Shown: positions 26,226 to 36,900 of the stretch, in pieces
Layout of the letters: each line of letters opens with the position of its first letter
Position numbering within the stretch: position 1 is the stretch's first letter
DNA from: Leptotrichia buccalis C-1013-b
GTDB lineage: Bacteria > Fusobacteriota > Fusobacteriia > Fusobacteriales > Leptotrichiaceae
Assembly (NCBI RefSeq): GCF_000023905.1
Contig: NC_013192.1
Coordinates: 1,674,001 to 1,738,000 of the forward strand
DNA length: 64,000 nt
Reading direction: 5' to 3'
Program-made: the position numbers and the translations under genes
The notes under the pieces: model-generated
Seen by the model: only the letters and a program-made list of their open reading frames with translations
Database searches by the model: none
Told to the model about the DNA's origin: nothing

Positions 26226-26990
26226 TTATTTAGATATTTTCAATTGACTTTTATGTACAAAACCATATCCAACTTTATCTGATCCTCCTTCAAAATATAC
26301 AATATATTTCCATTCTCCAAAATCCTGTGTTATTACTGCATAATAATTATTTGGAACTTTTCCTATTACATCATATTGTTTAGAAGGCCCTTTTCTTATA
26401 TTCGTATAACCTTCTTTTGAGTGTATTATATATGTATTATCCTCACCAATAAATGATATTCTATCATCACTGTCCTCCCTGTTCATATTTTGGGGTATTT
26501 TGACTATTGTTGATGGAATTTTCTCATATTTTACTATTTCTGCATAATAATAATCTACTGAACAGCAGCTTCCATATAATTTTACAGGTTTCAAAGTTAA
26601 TTTTACAGGCTGAGAAACATATCCCCAGTCATTTTTTTTCATTTTATTCTCAATATCAGGAGATATTTCCTTTCCTATACTAAGTATTCTGTTATGCATT
26701 TCCATTCCATTAACTTTTCCATATATATCTCCAGGCCATACAGTCAGAATATGATTCATAAATTTTCCTTTATCTTCAGGAGTAAATTCCAGATATATTG
26801 CAAAACCTGCTGTTCCACTATTCTCGATTCCTGTTATAGGAAATTTTGAATATTTATTATATTTTCCATGATCCATCCATACAAAACGCAGCATTCCTTT
26901 AGCTTCCGTAGTAATATTATCTCCGTTATCATTTTTTCCAAATGAAACACATGTAATCAAAAGCATTATCAGCAATAATATTTTTTTCAT
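26226..26990 (-). CDS. secreted protein with C-terminal SH3 domain (copy 1)
   Basis: About 254 residues: signal peptide (KKILLLIMLLITCVSFG), a ~170-residue domain of unknown family (GMLRFVWMDHG, PEDKGKFMNHILTVWPGDIYG), and a C-terminal bacterial SH3 domain (GYTNIRKGPSKQYDVIGKVP, YGFVHKSQLK). Such SH3 domains bind cell wall or proteins. ATG 26990 follows GAGGTG; an upstream GTG is part of that site. It is a paralogue of the gene 35 bp upstream. Ends at a strong terminator. Confidence 0.82.
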   Translation of the reverse strand: MKKILLLIMLLITCVSFGKNDNGDNITTEAKGMLRFVWMDHGKYNKYSKFPITGIENSGTAGFAIYLEFTPEDKGKFMNHILTVWPGDIYGKVNGMEMHNRILSIGKEISPDIENKMKKNDWGYVSQPVKLTLKPVKLYGSCCSVDYYYAEIVKYEKIPSTIVKIPQNMNREDSDDRISFIGEDNTYIIHSKEGYTNIRKGPSKQYDVIGKVPNNYYAVITQDFGEWKYIVYFEGGSDKVGYGFVHKSQLKISK

Positions 26991-27024
26991 AAAAATCACC
27001 TCTTAAGTTTATATATTTAATGTT

Positions 27025-27777
27025 TTAATTAAATAAATCAATATTTTCAAAAGGATGTCTTATATTTTTCTTCAATTCACTTTTACGTACATATCCATAT
27101 GTGAAATCAGGATACGTATTACGGTAATATACAAAAACCCATTCTCCAAAATCCTGTATTTCCCCTACAGTGTCATTTTTTCCAATTCTTTTTACAACTT
27201 TAGAATTTGCATCTGGCTTTTCCATAATATTTGCAGAACCGTTTGGAGATTTTACAGTATATCCGACGGTAAAATGACCAGCCAATTTTGTATCATATTT
27301 TTCTTCTGATAATGTTACTTTTGGCACTTTTATTTCTTCAGCATTTACAAACTCACTGTACAACATCACATTATTACATTCAACTACAGGCTTTAAGGAT
27401 TTTAATCTTATTTTTACTGCTATTTCTTCATGTCCATTTTCTCCATTTCCTATTTCAGGATTTTTAAAAATTCTTTTAGCCAGTTTTAGAACTTCGTCTC
27501 CCGCTTTTTCATCCGACTCATTTGACATGTCTTTTGCCCATACATAGGCTATTTTACCTCCAAAGGCTGTAGGATTATCAGGAATAAAATACATCTTTAT
27601 CAAACCAAGATAATCGCAGTCATCTCCCTCTTTCCACTCAACCCTTAGTGTTCCTGTTGTTTCAAAAACATTATTCTCATTTCCGCTTGAAATTATTTTT
27701 ACTTCGGAAGCGCTTGAAACAGAGTAGATTGTAAATACAATAATTAAAGCTAGAATTGTAAAAATATTTTTTTTCAT
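27025..27777 (-). CDS. secreted protein with C-terminal SH3 domain (copy 2)
   Basis: About 250 residues, organised like the downstream gene: signal peptide (NIFTILALIIVFTIYSVSSA), an unknown domain (GTLRVEWKEGDDCDYLGLIKMYFIPDNPTAFG with AYVWAKDM) and an SH3 domain (GSANIMEKPDANSKVVKRIG, YGYVRKSELK). ATG 27777 has AAGGAG 6 bp upstream. The two genes form a transcript ending at the 26172 terminator. Function unknown; the RKSELK/HKSQLK ending is also found in the LRR lipoprotein at 59493. Confidence 0.82.
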   Translation of the reverse strand: MKKNIFTILALIIVFTIYSVSSASEVKIISSGNENNVFETTGTLRVEWKEGDDCDYLGLIKMYFIPDNPTAFGGKIAYVWAKDMSNESDEKAGDEVLKLAKRIFKNPEIGNGENGHEEIAVKIRLKSLKPVVECNNVMLYSEFVNAEEIKVPKVTLSEEKYDTKLAGHFTVGYTVKSPNGSANIMEKPDANSKVVKRIGKNDTVGEIQDFGEWVFVYYRNTYPDFTYGYVRKSELKKNIRHPFENIDLFN

Positions 27778-27822
27778 CGCCATCTCCTTTTATTTCAAAT
27801 ATTTTTAAAATTACAGTTATAA

Positions 27823-27847
27823 AACAACAAGGGGTCAAGACCCCTTG
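27823..27847 (-). terminator. terminator after the 166-residue gene
   Basis: CAAGGGGTC/GACCCCTTG (27828-27847), a near-perfect palindrome, with a T-rich stretch on the minus strand. Confidence 0.7.
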
Positions 27848-27912
27848 CTAAATAATACTTACTTTAGTATAATTCTAAATCTGTATACTTACTAAATGAG
27901 TCTAATAACTTT

Positions 27913-28413
27913 TTAAAAATAAACATCATAATGATCTAACTCTTCACCTTCATCTCCTGTTTCCAATGCCCAATTTGGTTCCATTGTTTTCTGTTTTGTT
28001 TCCAATGCCCAGTCTAGCTCTACTGTTTTCTGTTTTCCTTTATAACTAATTATTAATCTTGCTTGAGGCATTCCTTCTGGAATTATTCCCATAAAGCTGT
28101 AAACTTTATTTTTTTCAGGTCTAATCGTAAAACCTGTCCTTGTTTTTATAGGATTCATGGAACTGATAAAATCTGAATATTCTACATATTCATGTTTTAC
28201 AGTAACTCCGTTAACTTTTGCAACAAATTTTATTTCCTTATCAAATTCATTTCTCCCTGAAAGCAACAGTTTCCCTTTTCCTAGTGAAGTATAGCTTTTT
28301 GTTAATGGATTTGTATAAATGGAAAGAACTTTTGTTTTTCCAAAGCTAATAACTGAACACATTGTTAATAAAGTTAATACAAAAATTTTTAAAAATAGAC
28401 TTTTTTTCATCAT
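27913..28413 (-). CDS. secreted protein with C-terminal tandem repeat
   Basis: A 166-residue exported protein: signal peptide (SLFLKIFVLTLLTMCSVISFG), a beta-rich body (GKGKLLLSGRNEFDKEIKFVAKVNG, MPQARLIISYKG) and, near the C-terminus, two copies of a 13-residue unit (KQKTVELDWALET, KQKTMEPNWALET) encoded by a 39-bp tandem duplication at 27959-28036. No family recognised. It follows the LprI-like gene by 21 bp and ends at its own terminator. Confidence 0.75.
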   Translation of the reverse strand: MMKKSLFLKIFVLTLLTMCSVISFGKTKVLSIYTNPLTKSYTSLGKGKLLLSGRNEFDKEIKFVAKVNGVTVKHEYVEYSDFISSMNPIKTRTGFTIRPEKNKVYSFMGIIPEGMPQARLIISYKGKQKTVELDWALETKQKTMEPNWALETGDEGEELDHYDVYF

Positions 28414-28434
28414 AACTCATCTCCTTGTTTAATT

Positions 28435-28875
28435 TTACTTGCCTGTTAAACGGTCATACATTTCTGCCAACTCAAGAGTTCGTTGTTCTAATAATTTTAC
28501 ATTAGTATTTAATGAAAATAGAACTCCCATGCTTCCGCCTTCAGGATTTTCAAAATAATAACTGTCATGTACTTTTTTATCTCTAGATTTTAGCCAGGCA
28601 CGTTGGGCATTTCTAAGATTATTTTTAGTCTTGGTATTTGCAATTTTCATTATTTTCTGGTAAACAATATTCAATTCCTTGTCCCATTCTTCCTGCATTG
28701 CTCGCAAAGCATCTTTTTGCTGAACATCATGACCTTCATCTACATTCTCGTATACTTTATTCCGAAAATCGCTCATACGATTTACCAGCTGATCCTTATA
28801 CTGCCCTGAAATACTAATGCTAGAAATCAATAAAAATATTAACATTCCTAAAAATTTGTTTTTTGAAATTTTCAT
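28435..28875 (-). CDS. LprI-like (DUF1311) secreted protein
   Basis: A 146-residue protein with a signal peptide (FLGMLIFLLISSISISG) and the DUF1311 pattern: ALRAMQEEWDKELNIVYQKIM, then LRNAQRAWLKSRDKKVHD. The family includes the N-terminal domain of the lysozyme inhibitor LprI. The usual Cys pair of that family is not present, so disulphide bonding is absent here. Good AAAGGAGG site. A role in protection against lysozyme is possible but not shown. Confidence 0.8.
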   Translation of the reverse strand: MKISKNKFLGMLIFLLISSISISGQYKDQLVNRMSDFRNKVYENVDEGHDVQQKDALRAMQEEWDKELNIVYQKIMKIANTKTKNNLRNAQRAWLKSRDKKVHDSYYFENPEGGSMGVLFSLNTNVKLLEQRTLELAEMYDRLTGK

Positions 28876-28964
28876 TTAAATTACCTCCTTTTGTGATTTT
28901 AATAAAATTTATGACTATAAAATTTGAAACCTAATTTTAATTATTTGTAGAATATGCTGAAAAA

Positions 28965-30803
28965 TTACTTATCATCACTATCGTAATCACTTTCTAAACT
29001 ACTGAATGTATCTGATGAAGAATTAGACAAAGAATGCGGTCTTTTCTTATAAGAAATTATTCTTATAGATCTATTAAGTTGTTTTGAATATACGAATAAA
29101 TCATTGATTGTTTTTGATACATTGCTAATTCCTGGTAAATCTGAATTAATTTTAATTGTTTCTTCAAATAGTTTTATAAAGTTATGTTTTAAATTCAAAG
29201 CTATCGCATACGGTAAGACTTCTTTAAAATAATTTACAAGTTTCTCACTGTTATCAAATTTTTTTATCTGATCTTTTGTGGCAGTTTTTATATATTTTTT
29301 CAAGCCTTCAATATATTCTTTTTTTCTCAAGCCTTCTTCAGAATATATTTTTAAATTGCGATAATATATTCCGTTGGCAATTAATAGCAGAATTAATGTT
29401 ATGGAACTCAGAATGTTTCTATTAAAATATGTTAGCATTATGGATATAATTAATAACCATTTTACAATAGTTAACATATTTTTGAAGAATTTTTTTCTAA
29501 AAAATCTCTTGCTTTTATGATACAGATATACGAAAAATTCTATAATAGTAGCCAAAATCATAGAAGTTAATAAATCTCTTAATACAGAAAATAAATTTAT
29601 CACATTTCCATCAAACGTATTCATCATACAGATAGTAATGCTTATAAATAAAGGAAATAAATAATAAAAATCTTTATCTTCGCAAAGTGAATTATATTTT
29701 TGGGAAAAATCTTTAATAATCAAATTTAGGGATTTAGATGATATTACAAATTTCTTTGTTTTTTTATTTGAAGATATTTTATTTAAGGAATCAAAAAGAT
29801 TTATTTCTTCAGGATAAAGTTTTGAATTATTTTGTTCTTTTATTTGCTCCTGCATTTTCCTTCCATCTTTAGTAATGCTGTCGTTAGTTATAAGGGAAAG
29901 AATTCCTGCATTAAGTAGCCTATTTTGATAATGTTTATCTTCAAAATAAGAGACAAACATGGCTGACATATCATTTGGAACTTCTGATCGTAATATAATT
30001 TTTTCTTTAGGAGGCTGTTTTAAAATTATAAGTTTTGTAATTATCATAAAAGTTATTGATATTAAAAATAGTATTAAATTAAAAATTAAATACTTTGAAG
30101 TTGTGAAAAATATTTTTAAATTATCAGAGAAATTTGGAGATATTTTATCTGTTTTTAAATTTAAAAGAAAAGTAATTCCTTCTTTAGGTGCTAATGGTTT
30201 TTGTGTTGTAAATTTTATTTCCTTATTTTCCTGCAAAATTTTATAATTTGTTCCTACTGCTCCAGTTTTTCCAGTGTAAATTTCAAATTTTGAAATTTCT
30301 TCACTTGTTATTGGCTGACCATCTCCAAATCTTATTGTAATATTAGCCTTTTCTATTGGAACATTCCAGAATTGCCCTATTATATTAAAGTATATTTGTT
30401 GAATATCGTTATATTTAGATATATCACTATACATCGTATATTTAATTTCATATATATTTGTAAGCTGAGTTATTTTTCTATCTTCTGAACCAATTTTTAA
30501 TCTAAGTTTTTTATCAAATGTTTCATATTCGTATTTCTCGTTCTTTTTGTTTCTCATTATGGAATTTATTTTAATAAGACTCTTTTTTAAATTTTTCATA
30601 TTTTTTTCTCTTAAAAATACACCCCAAAAAATTTCTCCACGATCTGAACTATCAAATTTATATTCAATTGTTTCAGTTACTGTCAGTGTGGAATCTTTAT
30701 TTATGTTCATTACTACATCATAATTTTTTATGGCAGAGCCGTTTATAATTATAGAAAAAATTAAAAATGTCATTATAAAAATAGTTTTTGTAATTCTTTT
30801 CAT
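28965..30803 (-). CDS. DUF2207 family membrane protein
   Basis: A 612-residue protein of the DUF2207 type: signal peptide/first helix (FIMTFLIFSIIINGSA), an extracytoplasmic beta domain starting YDVVMNINKDSTLTVTETIEYKF and containing RGEIFWGVF, a membrane helix (~240-260), a cytoplasmic region with RSEVPNDMSAMFVSYFEDK and SLITNDSITKDGRK, a second group of helices (~385-480) and a Ser/Asp-rich C-terminus. Family function unknown. The zinc-ribbon gene lies 43 bp upstream, so both are likely co-transcribed. Confidence 0.85.
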   Translation of the reverse strand: MKRITKTIFIMTFLIFSIIINGSAIKNYDVVMNINKDSTLTVTETIEYKFDSSDRGEIFWGVFLREKNMKNLKKSLIKINSIMRNKKNEKYEYETFDKKLRLKIGSEDRKITQLTNIYEIKYTMYSDISKYNDIQQIYFNIIGQFWNVPIEKANITIRFGDGQPITSEEISKFEIYTGKTGAVGTNYKILQENKEIKFTTQKPLAPKEGITFLLNLKTDKISPNFSDNLKIFFTTSKYLIFNLILFLISITFMIITKLIILKQPPKEKIILRSEVPNDMSAMFVSYFEDKHYQNRLLNAGILSLITNDSITKDGRKMQEQIKEQNNSKLYPEEINLFDSLNKISSNKKTKKFVISSKSLNLIIKDFSQKYNSLCEDKDFYYLFPLFISITICMMNTFDGNVINLFSVLRDLLTSMILATIIEFFVYLYHKSKRFFRKKFFKNMLTIVKWLLIISIMLTYFNRNILSSITLILLLIANGIYYRNLKIYSEEGLRKKEYIEGLKKYIKTATKDQIKKFDNSEKLVNYFKEVLPYAIALNLKHNFIKLFEETIKINSDLPGISNVSKTINDLFVYSKQLNRSIRIISYKKRPHSLSNSSSDTFSSLESDYDSDDK

Positions 30804-30846
30804 TAAGATGCACTCTCTTTCATAAAAATATCCTTTAAAGAATTTT

Positions 30847-31902
30847 TTAGTCTTTAAAAAACAAGAAATATAAGATGCAAATTACTATAATAGCAGCAAT
30901 TATTGCAAATGTAATCTTGATTATTGATTTTGGATATTCTCCAACTACTGTTCCGTTTTCTCCGTTAATCAGAACTTGATAGGATTTTCCGTTGAAAGAA
31001 TAGGATGTCGAGTAGACAGGCAGCATTAAAAGTCTGTAAAATTCATCGCTCCAATATATATTCATTGATATGCTCTTAACTCTGTCGTATCTTCTAAGGA
31101 CATCGCTTCTGACCATTCCTTCCAATTCATTTTCCATTACTTCCTTTGCTTCAACATAGCCTTCCCTCATAGGAATTTGAAATACTTCAGATGCATAACC
31201 TGATAGATAGCCTGTATCAAAATTAATTGTATTTTCCAAGTCAAATCCGCCAAGACTTTTTAAAAGATTGTCCTTAAGACTTTTAGAAGCTCTCATAATT
31301 ATGTTTTTAAAATCATTCTGGACATTTCCTCTGACGCTGTACCAGTCTGTTACAATTCTCGTTTTTTCTTTTCCATCCTCATAATATGTTTCTGTACGGT
31401 CAATTCCTCCTAAAGCTGTATAATCACAGTCAGCATTGTTATCGAAAGACCAGTATGGCAAATAAATTCCCATTATTTTCCCTGCTTGATAAAGAGTTTT
31501 CAAAGCATTTGGGGCAAACCATCTCTTTTTTACCCAGTTTGAAAAAATCCTTCCAACATCTCTTTGATCTACTCCAAAAGGTCTTAATCCGTCAGGCTCA
31601 AGAAGTGATACTGCCTTTTCGCTAATTACGATATTTGAATTGCAGTAAGGACATTTTCCTGAACTTATATGCGGATCCATTTCGATTGTGGCACCGCAAG
31701 ATTGACATTCAACAACTGTAAGGCTATTGTCACTTTCTTTTTTTAATAAATGATCATATTCATCCAGTCTATGTCTTTCCCAAGTGAGAGTTCGTGGCAA
31801 AGTCTTCTCTGTTCCACAATTCTCACATTTAAGAGATTGTGTTTTAGAGTCAAATCTCATCATTCCTCCACAATTTTCACAACTGAAATTATCATTTTTC
31901 AT
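30847..31902 (-). CDS. zinc-ribbon membrane protein
   Basis: A 351-residue protein with three CxxC pairs forming zinc ribbons: SCENCGG (8-14), KCENCGT (28-34), and VECQSCGAT with KCPYCNSN (~63-92). A middle domain (RPFGVDQRDVGRIFSNWVKKRWFAPNALK, GIYLPYWSFD) is followed by a C-terminal membrane helix (~325-348). Proteins like this are often labelled TFIIB-type zinc-ribbon or PriA-like from the ribbon alone; there is no helicase here. Likely a membrane-associated regulator or assembly factor; function unknown. Good GAAGGGAG site. Confidence 0.82.
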   Translation of the reverse strand: MKNDNFSCENCGGMMRFDSKTQSLKCENCGTEKTLPRTLTWERHRLDEYDHLLKKESDNSLTVVECQSCGATIEMDPHISSGKCPYCNSNIVISEKAVSLLEPDGLRPFGVDQRDVGRIFSNWVKKRWFAPNALKTLYQAGKIMGIYLPYWSFDNNADCDYTALGGIDRTETYYEDGKEKTRIVTDWYSVRGNVQNDFKNIIMRASKSLKDNLLKSLGGFDLENTINFDTGYLSGYASEVFQIPMREGYVEAKEVMENELEGMVRSDVLRRYDRVKSISMNIYWSDEFYRLLMLPVYSTSYSFNGKSYQVLINGENGTVVGEYPKSIIKITFAIIAAIIVICILYFLFFKD

Positions 31903-32030
31903 TATTGTTCTCCCTTCCTTATGAAAAGTAATCTATTTTTCTTGGAATTTTATTTAAAAGAAAATATTCACTTAAATATTTTTAAATGAACCAAGAATTT
32001 GAGTTTATTTTCGCTAGTTATCCATTATGA

Positions 32031-32058
32031 ATTATACCCTATATTTTTGAAAATCCAA
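32031..32058 (-). promoter_or_regulatory. promoter of the zinc-ribbon/DUF2207 operon
   Basis: Minus-strand TTGGAT (32058-32053), 16-bp spacer, TATAAT (32036-32031), leaving a ~125-nt leader before the ATG at 31902. Confidence 0.6.
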
Positions 32059-32149
32059 AATAATATTGATTTTGTTTTAAAATTTGATTATATATATAAA
32101 TCTTCTTGATATCAAACCAATACTTTGAATAAAATGTTCTCTTTCTAAA

Positions 32150-32182
32150 AATAAAAAGCAGGTAATTAACCACTCCCTGCTT
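32150..32182 (-). terminator. hairpin terminator without a known gene
   Basis: AAGCAGG (32156-32162) pairs with CCTGCTT (32176-32182); on the minus strand TTTTTATTTTT follows. Confidence 0.6.
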
Positions 32183-32480
32183 CGTATTATGATTTGTCGA
32201 CATTCTAATTTTTATACATACTTTTCATAAGTTTTAAAAATTTGGGACATTAAATAATAGAAACAAAATAATAATTTTTTCATAATAAATCACTTATATG
32301 TATAGCCATTAAAATGTCAACAATTACATCAAATTCTGAAAAACAAACTCTTTTAAGAATATTTCTAAATAACAGATTATATGATTTTAAATGTTTTGCT
32401 TAGTACATGAATATGCTCTATAACTTGGTTTTCCGATTATGTCCTTTTATGTCCTTTTCCCTTTTACAATTTAATATTAT
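32156..32480 (-). other. possible orphan transcript or gene remnant
   Basis: No intact gene lies in 31903-32856. Within it, the minus strand has a candidate promoter (TTGAAA at about 32514, then TATTTA 17 bp on) and a hairpin terminator at 32150-32182, bounding ~320 nt. Frames inside are broken; one open stretch of ~38 codons (ending HISDLL) has no start. It may be a non-coding RNA or a decayed gene; a tandem TATGTCCTTT repeat lies at 32438-32457. Confidence 0.3.
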
Positions 32481-32711
32481 CATATAAATATTAAAGAAAA
32501 ATGAGAGTTTCAACTTTTTAAATTAATATTTTATGGAAATAATAATAAATTTAGATTTGAAATATGCTCGAATTTCTGTAATATTGAAACTAATAAAATT
32601 AATAGTGCTAGACTTTTAATAATTATAACTTTATAAATAAATGATTTTATCATAGTTTTACAATATAAAAATTTTCAAACACAAAAATCAGAAAATAATT
32701 TTTCATCATTA

Positions 32712-32740
32712 TTGATAAAACTTGAAAAATATAGTATAAT
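32712..32740 (+). promoter_or_regulatory. promoter of carAB
   Basis: TTGATA (32712-32717), 17-bp spacer, TATAAT (32735-32740), with a ~110-nt AT-rich leader before carA. I found no hairpin attenuator in that leader. Confidence 0.7.
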
Positions 32741-32856
32741 TATGAGATTAGAGATGTTAGCAAATATCACAAATCAAACTTATTTAATAATCAAATTAAA
32801 CAAATTTAGTAAAAATCAATAATAAATCATTGTAAAATTTTAGGGAGGTAATATTT

Positions 32857-33948
32857 ATGTACGCATTGGATAAACAGCTTGTTCTGGAAGATGGGAGCGT
32901 GTATAAAGGGTATGGATTTGGTGCAGATGTGGAAATGGCTGGGGAAGTTGTTTTTAATACTGCTATGACTGGGTATCAAGAAACTATTTCAGACCCATCG
33001 TATAATGGTCAAATTATTACATTTACTTATCCATTGATTGGAAATTACGGAATAAACAGGGATGACTATGAAACTATAAATCCAACTATCAAAGGGATCA
33101 TAACTCGTGAAATATGCAGAAAACCTTCTAATTTTAGGAATGAATTTACGTTGGAAGAAATTCTGAAGGATTTAAATATTCCTGGTATTTCCGGCATTGA
33201 TACACGTAGCCTGACTAAAAAAATACGGGAACATGGAACAATCAAGGGAATTATCGTAGACATAGACAAAAATCCTGAAGAAGTTGCAGAAAATTTGAGA
33301 AATAATTCGTTACCAACTAATCAAATTGAACAAGTATCTACAAAAAAAGCATTTCTTTCTTCTGGAAGAGGAATGAGAGTTGTACTGCTTGATTTAGGAA
33401 TGAAATCAGGAATTATGAGAGAACTTAATTCAAGAAACTGTGATATTGTAGTAATGCCTCATAATGCATCTGCTAAAGAGATTTTAAGACAAAAGCCTGA
33501 TGGAATAATGTTAAGTAATGGGCCTGGAGACCCAACAGATGTACCTGAAACAATTGCTACAATTAAGGAATTAATAGATAAAGTGCCAATTTTCGGAATT
33601 TGTATGGGACATCAGTTAATTTCGCTTGCCTGTGGAGCAAAAACCTATAAATTGTTATTCGGGCATCGTGGAGCAAATCAGCCAGTAATAAACCTTGAAA
33701 CAGGAAAAGTTGATATTACGGCACAAAATCATGGATTTGCAGTGGACATTGATTCATTAAAGGAAACAGACTTGGAATTGACACATATCGCAGTAAATGA
33801 CAGAACTTGTGAAGGTGTAAGACACAAAAAATATCCTGTATTTTCAGTACAGTATCACCCTGAAGCTTCTCCGGGACCACACGATCCAAATTATTTATTT
33901 GATATATTTATTGAAAATATGAAAAAGAATCGGAAAGAACAATATTAA
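32857..33948 (+). CDS. carA: carbamoyl-phosphate synthase small subunit
   Basis: The glutaminase subunit, 363 residues, which supplies ammonia to CarB for carbamoyl phosphate (arginine and pyrimidine routes). N-terminal domain with TAMTGYQE and SDPSYNGQIITFTYPLIGNYG; C-terminal class I amidotransferase with NGPGDP, the nucleophile Cys249 in FGICMGHQL and VQYHPEASPGP carrying the catalytic His. AGGGAGG precedes the ATG. carB follows 42 bp downstream. No other pyrimidine or arginine gene is nearby. Confidence 0.97.
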   Translation: MYALDKQLVLEDGSVYKGYGFGADVEMAGEVVFNTAMTGYQETISDPSYNGQIITFTYPLIGNYGINRDDYETINPTIKGIITREICRKPSNFRNEFTLEEILKDLNIPGISGIDTRSLTKKIREHGTIKGIIVDIDKNPEEVAENLRNNSLPTNQIEQVSTKKAFLSSGRGMRVVLLDLGMKSGIMRELNSRNCDIVVMPHNASAKEILRQKPDGIMLSNGPGDPTDVPETIATIKELIDKVPIFGICMGHQLISLACGAKTYKLLFGHRGANQPVINLETGKVDITAQNHGFAVDIDSLKETDLELTHIAVNDRTCEGVRHKKYPVFSVQYHPEASPGPHDPNYLFDIFIENMKKNRKEQY

Positions 33949-33990
33949 ACAGATTTTTAAGAATTAAAATAACTGAAGGAGATGTGAAAA

Positions 33991-36900
33991 ATGCCTAAAC
34001 GAAAAGATATAAAAACAATTTTAGTAATTGGGTCAGGTCCAATAATTATAGGGCAAGCCGCTGAATTTGACTATGCGGGAACACAAGCCTGTCTTTCATT
34101 ACGCGAAGAAGGATATAAGGTTATCCTTGTAAATTCCAACCCTGCTACAATTATGACAGACAAGGAAATTGCAGATAAAGTTTATATCGAGCCGTTAACA
34201 GTTGAATTTGTTTCAAAAATTATAAGAAAGGAAAGACCTGATGCGCTGCTTCCTACTCTTGGAGGACAAGTTGGACTGAATCTAGCTGTGGAATTACACG
34301 AATCTGGTGTGCTGGAAGAATGTGGAGTTGAACTTCTGGGTACTAAACTTGAATCTATAAAACAAGCTGAAGATAGAGAATTATTTAGAGATTTGATGAA
34401 TGAGCTGAAAGAGCCTGTACCTGAATCAGATATTATCCATAATTTAGAAGAAGCACGTAAATTTGTAGAAAAAATCGGCTATCCAGTAATAGTAAGACCT
34501 GCATTTACAATGGGAGGAACTGGTGGTGGAATTTGCCACAATGATGAAGAACTTGAAGATATTGTTACAAATGGACTTAGATATTCGCCAGTAACACAAT
34601 GTCTATTAGAAAAATCAATTTCGGGATATAAGGAAATTGAGTATGAAGTAATGCGGGACAGTAATGATACAGCGATTGTTGTTTGTAATATGGAAAATAT
34701 TGATCCTGTTGGAATCCATACTGGAGATTCGATTGTAGTTGCTCCGTCGCAAACATTGACAGACAGAGAATATCATATGTTAAGAGATGTTTCGTTAAAA
34801 ATTATAAGAGCATTGAAAATTGAAGGTGGATGTAATGTTCAGCTGGCATTGGATCCGTACTCGTTCAATTACTATATTATTGAGGTAAATCCGAGAGTAT
34901 CACGTTCATCGGCACTTGCCTCAAAAGCAACAGGCTATCCAATTGCAAAAATTGCTGCAAAAATTGCGATTGGCTTAACACTTGATGAAATTATAAATCC
35001 TGTTACAAAAAATTCTTACGCATGTTTTGAACCGTCACTTGACTATGTTGTAAGTAAGATACCAAGATTTCCATTTGATAAATTTGAAAAGGCAGATAGA
35101 CATTTAGGTACACAAATGAAGGCAACTGGCGAAGTAATGGCTATTGGTAGAACTTATGAGGAAAGTTTGCTAAAAGCTATTCGTTCGCTTGAATATGGTG
35201 TTCATCATTTAGGGCTTCCAAATGGCGATGAATTTAGCTTGGAATATATTTTGAGAAGAATCCAAAAAGTTGGAGATGAAAGATTATTCTTTATTGGAGA
35301 AGCGTTAAGACGTGGAGTTACTCCGCAGGAAATACACGATATGACAAAAATTGACATGTTTTTCCTTGACAAAATGAAAAATATTATTGATATTGAAGTA
35401 GAACTGAAAGCAAATGTAAATAATCCAGATTTGCTACTGTTTGCTAAAAGATATGGATTTTCAGATAAAGTTATTGCACATCGTTGGAATACGACAGAAG
35501 ATGAAGTTTATAAACTTCGTGAAAAATATAGTATCAAGCCTGTATTTAAAATGGTTGATACCTGTGCAGCTGAATTTAAGTCAGAAACACCTTATTTTTA
35601 CTCAACTTATGAACAGGAAAACGAAAGTATTATAGGAAATAAGAAAAAAATCGTTGTGCTTGGTTCGGGACCTATTAGAATCGGACAAGGTGTAGAATTT
35701 GACTATGCAACGGTTCATGCTGTGAAGGCGATAAAAGAGTCTGGATACGAAGCAATTATTGTAAACAACAATCCAGAAACTGTTTCAACAGACTTTTCAA
35801 TTTCGGATAAACTTTATTTTGAGCCACTTACAGAAGAAGATGTTATGGCAATAGTTGAGCTTGAACAGCCAGAAGGAGTCGTAGTTCAGTTTGGTGGACA
35901 GACTGCAATTAACTTGGCTGAAAAATTGTCAAGACATGGTGTAAAAATATTGGGAACAGCACTTGAGGAAATTGACAATGCGGAAAATCGTGATAAATTT
36001 GAGGCATTGCTGCATAGGCTAAATATCCCGCAACCACTTGGAAAGACTGCATTTGATACAGAAACGGCTGTAAAAAATGCGGCTGAAATCGGCTATCCAG
36101 TTCTGGTACGTCCATCTTACGTATTAGGTGGAAGAGCAATGGAAATTGTATATCGTGAAGAAGAATTACGACAATATATGGAAAATGCTGTAAAAGTTTC
36201 ACCAGACCATCCTGTGCTGACTGATAGATATTTAGTTGGAAAGGAAATTGAAGTAGATGCGATTTGTGATGGGGAAACAGTTGTAATTCCAGGAATTATG
36301 GAACATATCGAAAGGGCAGGAGTCCATTCTGGAGATTCCATCGCCGTATATCCGCCACAAAATGTTACAGATGAACAAAAGCAAACATTAATTGATTATA
36401 CAATCAGATTGGCAAGAGGTCTAAATATTGTAGGTCTTTTGAATATCCAGTATGTAATTAGCGAGGGACAAGTTTACGTACTTGAAGTAAATCCTAGAAG
36501 TTCAAGAACAGTTCCATTTTTAAGTAAAATTACAGGCGTTCCAATGGCAAATCTTGCTATGAAAGGAATTCTTGGGGAAACATTGAAGAATAAAGGATAT
36601 GAAACTGGATTGATTAAAGAAAGTAAAAATGTATACACAAAAGTTCCTGTATTCAGTTTCCAAAAATTAAAAGATGTGGACACAACACTAGGGCCTGAAA
36701 TGAAATCAACTGGAGAAGTAATGGGAAGCGATGAAAATCTTGAAAAATCACTTTACAAAGGACTAATTTCAGCTGGAATAAAAGTGAAAGATCAGGGAAG
36801 TGTGCTATTTACAATTAGTGGAGCTGCAAAAGAGGAAGCATATGGACTGGCTAAAAGATTTTCTGATTTAGGCTATCACATAATGGCTACAAAAGGGACT

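Noticed and set aside
30847-31902. PriA helicase suggested by zinc-ribbon similarity
   Set aside because: Only CxxC ribbons are shared; helicase motifs are absent and a C-terminal membrane helix is present.
32161-32480. RNase P RNA, tmRNA or 6S RNA in the gene-free region
   Set aside because: Length would fit, but none of the conserved core sequences of these RNAs is present.
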